Source: Lottia gigantea
Lineage: Eukaryota; Mollusca; Gastropoda; Lottiidae
Assembly (NCBI RefSeq): GCF_000327385.1
Contig: NW_008710284.1
Span: 542,269-606,268 of the forward strand
DNA length: 64,000 bases
Direction of reading: 5' to 3'
Positions 25,301 through 40,300 of this stretch are shown in pieces. Each line of letters opens with the position of its first letter. Within the stretch, counting starts at the first letter, position 1. The notes beneath the pieces were generated by a model. That model saw only the letters and a program-made list of their open reading frames with translations. It had not been told where the DNA came from and made no database searches. The translations under genes and the position numbers were made by a program.

Positions 25301-28300
25301 TTTTTGAAAAATAAGACATGAATTTTTGGTTTAAAGTCTTCAGTTTTTCTTGATAATTAGCTAATAATAGCCTCTGAGTTTATAGTTAATGACATTATAT
25401 TTCTATATTTAGATGATAAATACAAACAGGTAATAAAATAACGGTCCAAGACGTTATTGAAAGTTGTTGAAGCGTACAAGTGGTTTTATGTTCCCTACAA
25501 TATCAGAGTATTTATAGCTGTATAATGAAAAGAATTGTGATTTGTGATTTTAAACTATAATCAAATCGCCTAGACTGTGTGCAGAGAAATTAGATACGAC
25601 TTCTTGATATTTTGTCAGGTTTAAATGACAATTTATTTCTGAATTATAAATGAGATGATGTTTGCTCTGAATTTTCTTATGGTGAAATAGATGGCTGTAC
25701 TACTCTTTGGCATTCTGTCTTTTTCTCTAAAGATGTAAGAGAATTGCCCTTTACCATTTGATAATTCATACAAAAAAGAAATTTTTTTTCAATTCGCTAG
25801 ATTCAGAGACAAAATTCCTTTGACTGATTTCAATAATATTGTGCAATCTAGATCAGCTTACGGCTAATACAGGATTTCATCTAAATTTACATAATTGTTA
25901 AGCCATTCAGTTATTGTGAGATTCATTTCCTTGAAAAAAGATGATTGAAACGTGTGTATTTTGGGTTGATTTATTAACAAAGAATAATAAAAATTTGAAT
26001 TTTATCAAAGGTGACTGTTATCCTTTAGCAGCATTTAGGGGTAAACTTATTTGAAATTAAATAACGTAACATTTTGAATATCGCCCTGCGTTGAATTTTT
26101 GTTGTTAATTTTAAAATCTTTCTACACCTACAAATAGAATTAAAAATCAAATAAACATGGCCCCTGATTGACTGTTATGAGTGACAACAATGTTATACAA
26201 TGTAATATTTTTGCTAGCTAGTTGAACAAGGCCTGTATATTATGAAATACAACAATATCTGTCATTTTGACTAATAGCCTGTCAAACGACTTAAAACCTT
26301 TTTTTATTGCATCTAAATTTATCGAGGAGTTTTCATTTCCCTCAGGAATTTGTTATATTGTGTCATTTTTGCGGAATTCTTATGTTATGTCATGTCATAT
26401 CAAGAAAGTAAGTGTCTGTCGTCAGTAATATTTTGATTCTAATATAATTTAGAGGGCGTCAGTATTAAGTAAGGGGCATCCAATCAAAGTAAAAGTTTTT
26501 GATCAAGTGAAAGTATGAAATAAAGAAAATGGGTATTCAAAAAGGCATCCAATGAAAGTTAAAAGGCATCCAATTGAACTAAGAGGCATCAATTATAAGT
26601 AAGAGGCATCCAATGAAATCAAAAGGGCATCCGACTAACTTGCTTAGAAGGCATCAAATTCCAGTTAAGTGCATCCAATCTTAAGTAAGAGGCATCCAAT
26701 TGAAGTAATTGGCATTCAATTGAAGTAAGAGGCATCCAATCGAAGTAAAAAGCATCAGTAAGCTGAAAATGAGCTCTCTCAGCTGATAAATCTTCTGTTT
26801 AGACAACTAATCTCTTGAAAATCAGCAAGCTACAATACCATGACCGTGTGAACATACTGCAATATTATAATACTTTGATATGAGAATATACAATTCGTTC
26901 TTCTGTCTGTCTGCTTTTAAAACTTGTTTGTGTTTTTTGTTGTTTTTCTAGTTTCAATCAAACCAAGGCTAACAAGAGTTGACAAGTAAAATACATTATA
27001 AAAATTTACTATAGTTATACAGAAGAGTGTTTTTCAGTGTTGTTTTTTTAAATGGTTTTGATCACGCTAGTATTTTGATCGGATATTGATTTTCAATGTG
27101 CAGACCGTTGTTAACGTGTTGTTATCGAACGAGCTTATCTCCAACCAATCTGCAGCCATGTTCATGCTATTTAACAACCCAAATTTTTTCTTCTAGTTAT
27201 TTGTAGTCAAAGAATTTATATTGTGTTGGAAGAAGGGATACTATGAAGAATTTAGCATTTTTCTGCCTTTTTGTCTCGGCCTGTCTCAAGAGCATTAAAG
27301 CCTCATCTAAATACATGCATACACTTGACTTCTGACTAAGTAGTAGTAGGTAGATGACAAGTTAGAATCCACTTACAGCATCAGTAATGAAACGATCTGA
27401 GCTCTAGGATGGCCTAGGGTGTTAACTTCTAACACGGTTTCTATAATATCTGAGCTTTAAGATCGTTTCGAGGATATGTAGCCATCATTTCCAGTACAAG
27501 AAATAGCTGATATCCAGACTAAATAGGTCACGTATTCTCGAAACATTCTTAAAGGTAGGATGTCCTAGGGACACATCATTTCTTACACTGTTTCTAGGAT
27601 ACCCTAGCGCTAAGATCGTTTGGAGAATACGTAGTCTGGAGTGTATGGGATGTCCACAATTATAGTTTCACTATCATAACAGTTATAGCCAGTCAATATA
27701 TCGGAATAGAAATATTGTTGATTATATGTTGATTCATCATAATGGATCATAGCTTCACACTTCACTGATTTTTTTTACTTTGTGATACTCTGTTATACTT
27801 TGTTGGGAAATCAACATGTGTCTATATGTCATTCAAATCTGATTTCAGCTAGATCAGAAATAATCGTCTTGGCTTTAAATATCTACAATGTTTAAAAAAA
27901 CAAGACAAGACGTGGGATATCAAAGGATTCTTAAGTATTCACCTCAAAAATACGTCAAATATGTGGAGTTGTGCAATGACAAGACAGAAATATAGCTACT
28001 GCCTTCAGGCTTACTTCCTTACATACTTCGTCATTTATTCGTTCATTTAGTGGTGGGTTTATTCATTCATTTGTCCTTTTTCTTATTTGATTATTTGATT
28101 ATTTCATTCATCCAATAGATTATCTTTAATCTGACTGAATATTCTTAAAGTTATTTATATTTTTGCGTTCTATCTTTCTTAATCTCAATATTGATTTATT
28201 CAATCATCCATGAATTTTTATAATATGATCAAAAGATGTAATGTAGTCTGTGATATTGTCACACCCTGTGTCTATTCATTCATTCATTCATTCATTCATT

Positions 28301-31300
28301 CATTCATTCATTCATTCATTCATTCATTCATTCATTCATTCATTCATTCATTCATTCATTCATTCATTCCAATTCATTCATTCATTCATCCATTCCAATT
28401 CATTCATTCGTTCCCCATGTACTCAGTGTTTAACAGTAATGTAATTCTGTGGTATTGTACCACACTGTATGTCTATTATGCCTACCATTCATTCTTGTAT
28501 TCATTCATCCATGCATCAATTCATTACTTCAAATTTAATTGCCTATTCCAAAATATTCAGTCATTCATTCAATTCATTCAATCATTCATTTCTCAACTAT
28601 TCAGTATATAAGTATCTATTGAGCCTGTATGTCTATTCAGCCTGCTAATTGATTCATTCAATCATTCATTCATTCATTCATTTCCCTTAATATTCAGTGT
28701 ATTGTAAAGCTGTGATAATGCCCCACACTGTGTGTGTATTCATCCTGCTAATTCATTTATTCTTTCATTCATTACCCAATCATTCTGAGTTATGCTTGCT
28801 GTGATATAACCCCACTCTCTATCCCCACTGCATTCTGCCTGCTAATTCATTCATTCATTCATTCATTCATTCATTCATTCATTCATTCCTCAAATATACT
28901 CTCTTTTATTCATTCATTCATTACCATTACTTTATTCAATCCAATCATTACTTTATTCAATCCAATCATTACTTTATTCAATTCAATCATTACTTTGTTC
29001 AATCATTACTAATCATTACTTTATTCAATCCAATCATTACTTTATTCAATCCAATCATTACTTTATTCAATTCAATCATTACTTTGTTCAATCATTACTA
29101 ATCATTACTTTATTCAATCCGATCATTTCTAATCATTACTTAATTCAATCATTTATTAGCTCATTCATTCAATCATTAATTCCTCAAGTATTCAGTGTAT
29201 CTATTCTGCTTGCTTATTCATTCATTCAATCATTACTTTGTTCAATCATTACTTTATTCAATCATTACTTTATTCAATCCAATTATTACTTTATTTAATC
29301 ATTCATTAGCTAATTCATTCAATCATTCATTCCCTCAAGTATAAAGTGTAAAGAAGTAATATAAAACTGTGGTATTGTACCACCCTGTGTATCTATTCAG
29401 CTCTATTCAATAAATTATATCAGTGTATCTATATAACACCATTTCTTTCATATTATCTCATAAAAAAAAACGACTATTGTCATGCAAGGGTAATTCTTAG
29501 GAAATATTACTGTTATTTAGTATTTGTGATAAGGTTTGGTTTGTCTATTAGACTGCCATGTTAAAGAGACAAGTAATATTCTTAGGATATTTGAGTTAGT
29601 CAACTTTGCGTCCCTTTTTGGTTACACCATTGCTCTCTGAGAGTCCACATGGACTATTGACATGTTAGACTGGCCGATATAAACCTGTAGTTTGGTTGCA
29701 GTGTGTTTATATGTCCATATTTTTGGGGTATTTTGGTTTGAATTGAATAGGTGAGTATTTGGGTTCTCAATATTAGTTTCAGAGAGTCCACATTGATAAA
29801 CCTGTAGTTTGGTCGCAGTGTGTTTATACATGTCCATATATTTAAGGTTTCAGTTCGGTCACTGTCAATATCTTTCAGAGAGTCAGATGGACAATAGTTA
29901 ACTATAATATGCTGATATAAACTAGAAATGGAAGAGAACTGGTTGAAGTGAGTTTATACATGTGTAATATATCAATATAACTGAGTGTATGGTTTATATA
30001 TCTATTGCTGATATGAACTAACACTGTGAATAATAAAATACGTTACTTTTATCATTCAGGCTGCTACAGGCTATCCACGATATTGATTTTTGCGTGAACT
30101 TGTTTCTTTGAGTACATTTTTGTGGCAACGTGGTTTTAAATGAAAGTTGGCAAGTAACACGTACTGTTACTTTGGTACATGGTATTGATCTGAGTGTTCG
30201 ATTTAAAATTTATTATTTAAATACATTTTTGGTGGCTTTTTCAAAACCTGCATATATTTGAATATAACAGCAAAAATCTCCATGGTTTCAGTACTTCATA
30301 TTTTTTTGAGCATGTTGCCAGAGCCCAACCTACAATTCAAATGCATATACTTCTTACTCATTGTGATATCATTCTGTGTCAATTGATGGGGTTGATAACC
30401 TACACAAGGCGGAATATCAAAAGTATTGGCTATGGCATGGCCTTGGGAAGGTGTCACTACCAATTTGCTTCTCACCGTGATATCATTCTGTTTGTGTCAG
30501 TTGATTGGGTAGAAAACCTACACTGGGACGACTTTTAGAAGCAATTGCCATGGCATGAACATTTTTTTACTTTCACCTTGAGAAGGATTCAAACCCCAAG
30601 CGCCTACTGTACTAGCAGGCGACAATCAAAGTTGCTACCAACTTGTTACTCACCGTGTTATCATTTTGTTTGTGTCAGTTCATAGGGTAGAAGCTTGCAC
30701 TAGGATGACCTTCAGAAGTGCTGGCAGTGGCATCCAAATACACCTTTAGAAGGATTTGAACCCAAAGCGCCTAATGTATTAGCAGACGACAATTCAACTT
30801 GATACTGACAGGATTTTTCCACTAGTAGCAGGCTAATGATCTTGAAGTTGAAACAAAAAATTAAAATCAAAGCTCATGGACGTAGTGTTTAGTTAATTCC
30901 CCTGGCCTTGTGACATTTTGACGTTTAATTTTAGAAGACCTTGAATTTTAAGGTATGTTGTGGGTGTGGGAACAAACTACCATGACCTACAGTGCCCTGT
31001 GTTTAAATTGTTGTTATCATTATGTATAGCAGAGCTAAGAAAGCCTTGACCCAAATATCTTCTAGCTAGTTATATGTGACTGCTGTTACAGAGAAACTAA
31101 ACTCTTGTCGTTTGGTTTCCTTGTATGGTGTCGTTTTCTCAAAATGATGGCTCTTATGTTTTGATGTCCACAGCTTCGTATATCTTTGAGATAAAAAAAA
31201 ACTAGTAATGGCTAGTTACAGAGAAACATAACTCTGTCATTTCATTTCGTTTCGTATTGTTTGGTGTGTTCAAATTGATAGCTTTTCTTTTCTGATGTCC

Positions 31301-34300
31301 AGAACTTCCTTTTGCTGAACGCTTCACAACGTGTCATTTTTTACCAATTTTATTTGAGATGATAATCAAGTTACAGATAAACATAATTCTTTCGTTCTGT
31401 TCCGTTTCATTTCATCGTATTTTCGTTCCATAGTATTTGTATCGTTTCTTCAAATGATGGCTAAGTTTTGACGTCCACAACTTTTTTTCTTTTATGCATT
31501 GTATCCATTTTTTGAGACTTTGTTTTTGATATTTTATATATCTGGAAAAGATCAATAGCTATTAATATCCATACACTTATTGAGCTACGTAACTGTTTAT
31601 CTAGAGATGTTTTATTATTTTAAAATGATGGTATTTCTGTTCGGATATCCTTAACTAGCTTCCTTACTAGCGTGGTTTTCATTTTCTGTCTCTAAAATTT
31701 TATTTTAAATATCATATCTGGCTGTTATAACAGAAATCTAAGGTTTTTAGCTAGTGATATTGATACAAGAGAGAATGTTGTTCTTATAATTGATCATTTA
31801 GTTTAACATGATAACCATGGCATCCTAAGTTTATACCACGAGTACTAGAAACCAATATTGAGTGCACCATCAAGAAAAACCACTATATCGATAATAAAAA
31901 GACTGGTAAATGAAGACACTTTGTGTATTGATAATAGAAAAAGAGACTGGTGAATCAAGAGAGGTAGACATGTGGTTGGAGAACTGAGTCAGCTGTTCGT
32001 TATATCTGTATATATCTATATCGTCTTGGTCTGATATGAAGTATTGATATTATTATTATCTACAGTCTTAGTTCATCTTACTTATCGTACGCACACTCGA
32101 TATTTAGGAATAGTTAAACACTCAACAAGTTAAGTTTCCTTCACTAACATAATGCTTGGAGTTGACTTAAAAAAATCCCTTTTTCTTCATTCATTTGTTG
32201 TGTTATATCAGCTGAATTTTGAACTTCTGACACTGTATCGAGGATATTCTAGGGCCAAGACCATTTCATGGCATGCTGCTTTTGAACTTTCCAGATAGCT
32301 TATTATTTCTATCCATTTTTTACTGACTTTTAGAAAAAAAAGATAGACTATTGAGGTGTTTAATATCACTCTGCATTTGAGTTTTACAGATCGTTTGCTT
32401 CAAATAACTAATTGTGTTTTAAGTTTGAATAAGTCTATCAAGACTGTATAGATATTCCACGAATAGAAAACCGATATACCGCGGGCTAGATACAAGATAA
32501 AGTCTATTGAGGTGTTTGGCTATCACTCTGCAACTGAGCTTCTCAGCTTTGATTAACTGATTGCGTTTATAAGTTTAAATAAGTCTATCAAGACTGTATA
32601 CATATGTCTAATGGAAAAACTGATATACTCTTGACCAGATACAAAATAGAGACTATTGAGGTGTTTGATATCACTCTGCAACTGAGCTTTTCAGATCCTC
32701 AGCTACAAACTTCTGATATTGTGTTTATAAGTTTGAATAAGTTGATTAAGACTGTATAGAGATACCGCTAATAGAAAACTGATATACTCTAGACTAGATA
32801 TAAGATAGAGTCTATAGAAGGTTAAATTGACCCAGTTATAAACAGCTGTTTTTCCTTACACTTCAGTCAGCTGATTTATTGTGGCTTCCCTTAATTCTAC
32901 CCAATTATCTAACTTATTCATTTTCTATCCTAGATAATTGCTTGCATACACATAACAAATCCTTACTTTCTACGTTGGGTGTTTTCTTTTCATAGTTGTG
33001 GCCTTAGACATAGCAAATCATAATGTTTGAAGCTTTCTATGTGCAATAAGAGTGCTTAGTAACAAGGGTGGTTGAATTGGTTCTATTATCTGGGTTTTTA
33101 TAACCACTTTCACTGAGACTAAGCGTTTTATATAACATCAATATCGTAAATGATAAGATATGAGCAGATTTTGCTGTAGTAACATCATCAAACACTTTGT
33201 TTAAGTGGAATTGCAATAACCACAGACAACCATGATACACTTAAAAAGTTAAGAAAACCTCCTAAATACCATCTCTTTAAGACAGAGCTCTGGTCTGTTG
33301 GTAGTTAAATAAAAGTTTTAATTGTAGAGAAACACAAGAAAACTTTTAGACATAATTAATGGAAACCTAACAATTAGAAAAAACGATTAAATAACCTAGC
33401 TTGACGTACAAATTTAAAATCAACCACACCTTCAAAAGTTGAAAGGGAAGTTTGTAAAGACTGTAAACAAAGGGTAAAATCTTTTAAGAAACTTATCAAT
33501 GGTGGATTGATCAATTTGTTTTATTGACCCAAATAACATAAATAAAGGTCTTGTGTGTGTTTGGGCAAAATGCATGCCTCATAATTTAAAATAGGTTTGT
33601 CCAATTTGAGAGTTAATGCAATTTTAAAGAGTTAGATGAGGTCACTTATCGCAAAGGGCTTAATTCGTTAAAGGTATTGAATGTCCCTGATACAAATAGT
33701 GAATCATCATTATAAGAAAATATTAGAAAGATAGTAGTGATGTATTGATTATATTAAAAGTATTATGTTGTACATATTTTGATCATTTATCATTTTTATT
33801 TTATATAGTTTTACCACAAGTGTTTTACATTGTGTATATTTTTACCACAAGTGTTTTACATTGTGTATATTTTTACCACAAGTGTTTTACATTGTGTATA
33901 TTTTTACCACAAGTGTTTTACATTGTGTATATTTTTACCATACCCCAGCTTTACCTGGTATTTGCAGTGGTGTTTGAAATCATAAAATATAGCAATGATA
34001 CACAAAGTAACATTTTTAAATACCATTTGATAAAAAGTTTTATTAGGAATTTTTACCTTATTTCAACCATGTCTTGGCACACCTGGTATTTTCTATGACA
34101 TTTAAATACATATGCATTGCAGCAATGATAGTTTTAGATACGCCAATACCTTCCATTAATATTATAACAAGTTTTGATAGTTTTATGATATCATGGATTT
34201 TAAAATACAGAGATATTGATTTAGTGAACTAAGCGATGGTCTATGAAAAATGACTTGATAAAAAAGTATTTAGACAGTGAGCTAACAGACTACAATGTTC

Positions 34301-37300
34301 ACAAATAGATGGTAATAATTACCTGTTTTATAAAGGAAGTGATAAGATCTATAATGATCTATAGAAGCTGATCAGTGAAGTGAAACCAAGCCACAATGAA
34401 GTCCTGAAGGTGATAAACACTTCATGTTAAATAACACCTTTTTGTCATCGTCATTTTTATTCGCTGAATCTTAACTGAGCATTCGTTCAAATCAAATATT
34501 GCAATTTTAACGATAATTTCATTGCAAATTTTGTGTTTTGTGTGAAATATGGCCATATTATGTAACAATATGAACACAATTTAAACATTTACTAATGATA
34601 AATTCAGATAACAGTTTTAAACTGCGTAAACCTTAATACTTCCATCGTAAGCTGGGTAGGAACACTGTCCTTTTGTGGGAATGGAATAGCTCAGTCTGTA
34701 GGAAGTTGGATTGTCATCTGCTAGGCTTATTGGTGTTTTGGGTTTTGGAATCCTCATCAAGAGCTTAGTCTAATCTTAATTTTCTAATGAGAAAGGGAAA
34801 GATATATATCAGAATGGTGTTCTGAAACATCAAAAAGGTTTGCAACAGATTGGATACCTTGCTATTACTAGAATCAGAATTATGTCGTCTAGTATCAATA
34901 AAAGGGGTAGGTAGTAAGGTAGATGAGAAATTAAAGTTTGATTCCAGTGGATGCTGATATCATGAACTAGGTAATTGTTGAATTGGTTGGATTGTATGAT
35001 TCTGTGCTGTTGGTTTGTTACAGATACAACATACCTATTACTAATGGCTCGAGTTTTTAGATCTCTACACTATCACACTATACCTGACCACTGGGCAGTC
35101 AACCAAGACAGCTCTGACCTCACTACTGGTCATTATAACAAGGTGGTTACGTAACACTGACCAACACTGGCCAATCCTGTCACTATGATCATAACAGCTT
35201 ATACCCTTTCCAAAATGGAGGTCATTGCTCACTTTTGGCAGCCATTAAAAACTTAAATTATCATGGATTTACCTGAAAATTTCAACAAAATGTGTCAAAA
35301 TTGTGGATAATAAGTGCCTTGGATGTATTTTTTGAACACTTTTGGAGGATTTTGCCCCGTTTATATTGGAATGATGTAATGGTAAATACCTTGACTATGT
35401 TGTGGTTAATGACATGGCAGCCATGTTGGATTGTACAGGTTGCTATTTGACCTCTGACAGAAGGTTATGAAGGAATGTTGGTTTATGGTTCCCTAGAGAC
35501 CTATATTCCTGACAGGTTGCTAAGGATAAGGCACTGGCCTGCAGCCATTATTTAAGAGCTATATGAGATTGAATGGAATGGTCAGATAAATTTTTGGCAT
35601 TGTACAAACTTTTTGATGACATTAATTGCAAGCTTATTTCAAGTTTGCTGTTTTTAACGATAAAACGCCATTCTTGTAGTTTCAGTTAAAGAATTGTAAA
35701 ATGATTGTCTAATATTAAGTCATCTCTTTAAGTCATCTGTGTACTCGTTCCAAAATTATCTAGGGATTGATCTGATGCTCACAGATACCCTTAGTTGCTA
35801 CTAGTATTTAAAAACCGAGTCACTATTAGATTCTACCTTTCACAATCTGAATTGATCCCCCCCACTCCCCTGCCCTCCCTTCTTAAGAATATAAATTGAT
35901 AACATCCTGCCAAGTTGATATGAAATTTTATTCAAGCAAGATGAACGATTAATAAAAACTCGCATCAAATAAGAATAAGGTTTAAGTGTAAAAGTTAAAC
36001 AAAATTTAGGAGTGAGGAATATATATCACAAACACTTGACAACATTACGGAATAAAACACACTTCTAATAAAATATTATAATATATTTCAAGTGATGATG
36101 ACACGTGTAATTTGTGTTGAAATGTTTGTGTTTAATATTTGATTAAAGAAGCGTGTTTATTCTATAATATTCTCTTGTGTTTGTGAATTCCTCTCTTCTA
36201 AATATCATTCAAGTTTTTAATAAGCTGACATGAAATTTTATTCAAGCAAGACGAAAGATAAATAAAAATTCACATCAAATAAAAAACTGATGTTTAAGTG
36301 TATTTTAATGATTCTATATCAGTTGTTGTCAATTCTCTATTCAATTTTATGTATAAAAAACAAGTTTAAACAATTCCTAACAGAATATTCACTAGAATTG
36401 TCTTCCCTTCTTTCTGTTTACCTAAAAATAAAACATGTAAATACTGTTTATGGCTATGGCTTGTTGAAATTCTGGTTAAGCAAACACCGCCGTCCCCTCC
36501 CTTTAAAAGAGAAATATAATTACAAAATTTGAATTTGACAATAGAAAAACAAATCATGACACTACCTAAATCCAATCCCCCCCTGCCCTCTTTTCTTTTT
36601 TGAAAAAAATCCCATAGTTATGAAGTAAACTTGTGATCATGTATAAACAAATAATCATTGATAATAGCTGTAGATTGTAGGGATTAGAAATTTTCTCACT
36701 GTGTGTATAATGAAGGCATGAGGTCAAGAGGTCAAGCTAGGAAATGGTCAATTTAACAGTAATGTACATTCCACTAGTTAAACTACACTCAGTCTACTGA
36801 CCTACTTTCTTCCTTCCTGCTGGTTATATATCACAGGTTGCAGTTATAACCACATTGGTGTTAGACAATATACCACAGAATACCCCTTGTTGCCCCAGCA
36901 AGATTTCCCCCATTGCTCACTGCGTTTAAATACACTCACAGCTTATTGACCTACTTTCTTCCTGCTGGTTATATATCACATGTTGCAATTATAATCTCTG
37001 TGACAGTTTACTTTATTGCACACTTCATGGTGTATATAACTGTTTCATTATATTTTTCTGGTAATATATATCAGATTGAGATAAGACACCCTAACCTTTG
37101 AATATTTGGAACAAGAGGAGGCTTATTCTGCTGCATCAAAACGATTTTATCCTCTGAACCTACTCTATTTAGATGTACAACTGTGTTTGGTATAATATTT
37201 CTAATAATATAAGATAGCAACTAAAAGCTGACAAATGCAGCCTACTCTTAAATCACATGATCGGATAAGACAATAAACCAAGGTCCTATATGCTACAGGT

Positions 37301-40300
37301 TGAGACTGAGAAGATTCTCTTGTGAAACATTTCTTATAAAATTTATATTTGAAATGAAAAATGAGGTAGGGGTACAAACAATTTTTCTAGTAACATTTAC
37401 TTATTTTTAGTAATGTGTATTTTCTATTTTTAGTAATGTGTGCTATTTTTTTATTTACAGTAACAAGTGTCTAAATGAGAAGAGAAGAAGAGAGCAGGAG
37501 AATTTCTATATAGAGGAATTGGCCGAATATATTCTAGCCAGCAACCTGGACATGAGCTCCTTTTCCAAACCTGACAAATGTGCAATACTCCAGGAAACTG
37601 TGAACACTATTCAACAGATTAGTAAGGAAGGTAAGGCATGTCCTTTTATTAGGGGTAGGGATCAGGCTTGTTAGGGCGAGAATGCTAAAATTCAATTGAT
37701 AAGTAAGGAATATAGGTCCTAGCCCTTTAGACTTTTAAATGACGTCTGGCTGTGATGGGGTGAGGTAGCATTCAGCAGATTATTAAGAATGTCCTCAAAA
37801 TTTGCAGGTGGTCGTTCTTGAAATTCATTCACACATGACTGGTTGTTACAGTGAAACTCACATCCCTGCTGTTAACAATTGATCTGTATAATAAACAGAA
37901 ACTTCTGAAATCAATATCTGGGTTTGTTCATTAAGAAATTGTCAGTTACAATCAAATAAATGATAGATTTTAACACTGACTTTGTTATTGGAAACTTGTT
38001 AAGCTCAATAACTTTAAATGAACATAGTACAAGAAGTTAGACTTTCTATCAAGCATTGACAGCTATTTTTGGTTAGATAAAATCTCTACCACTCCAACAA
38101 GAAGGGGCTCAGTGAATTAGACATTAGCTCAATAACCAGAAGATCCAGGGTTCAATCACAGAATAGGTCAAGATAATACTTTCAAATTTTGGCCTGCAGG
38201 GCTGAGGCTTCTTGTCTTTTGGGTAGGAAACTCAGCTAAAAAACCACTAAGCTTCAGGCTTTGAACTCAAAAGATCACTTGAGGGTTCGATATTGAAATT
38301 AAGGAGGCTGTAGTCTATCTTCATAATCCCAATCAGAATTGTAAGAAAATGTACAAAAATAGGACGTAAAAAAACTGTATTTTATTTAAGAGACAGCAAT
38401 TGTTATGGATATAGACTTCTATTTATTCGTTTTGAACACTAGTACCAGTACCAATTGTTGTCTCTTAATGTGCAGTGATACTTGTAAATGTCTTACAAGT
38501 ATTCTATTTTATTTGATTTTAAATTCAGTTGCTATGTACCGTTGTGTAACGATTATATCTTGTTTGTGTTGTAGAAACCGGTTGTAGTGAAGCTGTTCAA
38601 CAGAGTCAGGTATCGTCCAGTAAACCGTCTATTCTTGCCAGTAATCTTCTTGGTCCTCTTCTTCTAGAGGTGAGTTATAACGCCTTATAATCTAACTTCA
38701 ATTCTTACCATATACCCCTATCAGTATCATATATTCTAGCTTACTTCATCTTGAAACTTGTCAGTGAACAGATCATTCCTCCAGTGAAGAGACTTAAAGC
38801 TTTAATCTTCCTGCACTTTAAGAACATGATTCAATTTGAAAATTTCCATTAAACTGCCTCCCCTGCCCCCCCTGTCATAGCAGGCAAGGCAAGTTCAAAT
38901 TCACCTGTTACACAACCATACTAGTCTCTATTCCCAAATACTCTGACTCTGTCTAAAGACTCTGACAGATGATTTTGATAACTACCGGTACCGTACTTAC
39001 CTGAGAGAGAGTTACAGCAATATATAGCCGACCACGTCACATGGAAAATTAATTGCAAGTAGCAACACACCTTAAACCTGGGTTGAAAACATGCGTTTCT
39101 TTAAAACACTGCGTAGAGTAGGGCACAGAGCAGCGTTAGCACTTTTTTTGCTGTCAATAGAGTTGACAAGAGTTACCACGTGTAGGATGGGTATATTCGG
39201 ATAAAAATTCCACATTCAATTATTGATTTCTTTCACATGATGTTACTTGAAACGTGCTGGTATAAAAACGTGGTTAAAAACGAATGTAGTAATATCTATT
39301 TTGAAATCGACTCTATGAATAGCAAAATTAATTTTTCTGAAGCCATTGGTTGAAATTAGAAATCCTCTCGTTGGTTTTAAATGACATAGAACAGTTGAAA
39401 GATATGCCATAAAACCACCTAGTTTTGATTCTGGATTGAACTGTAAAAGAGATTTATTACAATAAAAAGAAATAAAGCAAACTGGAAGAACTATTGATCA
39501 CAAATCACATTACCTAAGATATATATAATCACATGTCCAATAAATGATAAGTTGACCAATATATAGTACCCTTTTTTACTTGGTATCAGTCCAGAACCTG
39601 CAAAAAGATCAGATCTATCAGAGTCTAGGTAAGAGCTAGAGACAATAGCTATCAGAGGCTAGGTACAATTGCTGTCAGTGTCAGGGGCCCAATGCAATGG
39701 CTATCAGGGGCTAGGTAGGAGTCGACCAATTCTAGCTCCAGTATTGTATTTGTTATTTTTTATTCTTTCAGACACTTGATAGTTTTTTATTTGTGGTTAA
39801 CAGTCAAGGAAGAGTTACTTTTGTATCAGAAAATGTTAAGGATTACCTAAAATATATTCAGGTAGGTCTGAGTTTCTGTTATTTTATCACTACCAGGGTT
39901 CAATTCATACTGCTTCTGCATGTTTTGGATTCACAGTCCTCATCAGGAGAGGTAGTTTTGAAACGGTAGTTAACTTTCTAGCGTTGGATATAAAGGTATT
40001 CATCCTCAATGAATGTGGAATTTGAATTCTCAAACTTAGACATTAAGATTATTCATTCAATCAGTGGACTGGATAAATTGTTAAGCATTTGTGAATCATT
40101 ACTTGTAGTGTTAAGAATTTAACGGAATATAGAGGGATTCTGTTGTATATTCACGACACCAGGTAAGTCCACTGATGTATATACACTCTCATTGTCTATG
40201 TTTGAGAATTCAAGTTTTATGATCATTCTAAGAGGTAGAATACCTTTAAAGCAGGTCTCACACTGTGATTTCTCTACGATGTCTTGCACAAACTCTAGCT

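Noticed and set aside
28210-28611. 133-codon frame of repeated SFIH
   Set aside because: Translation of an (ATTC)n microsatellite.
34675-38300. tRNA genes at the box A/box B matches (34.7, 38.1, 38.2 kb)
   Set aside because: No acceptor-stem or anticodon-stem pairing could be drawn; they fit SINE heads better.
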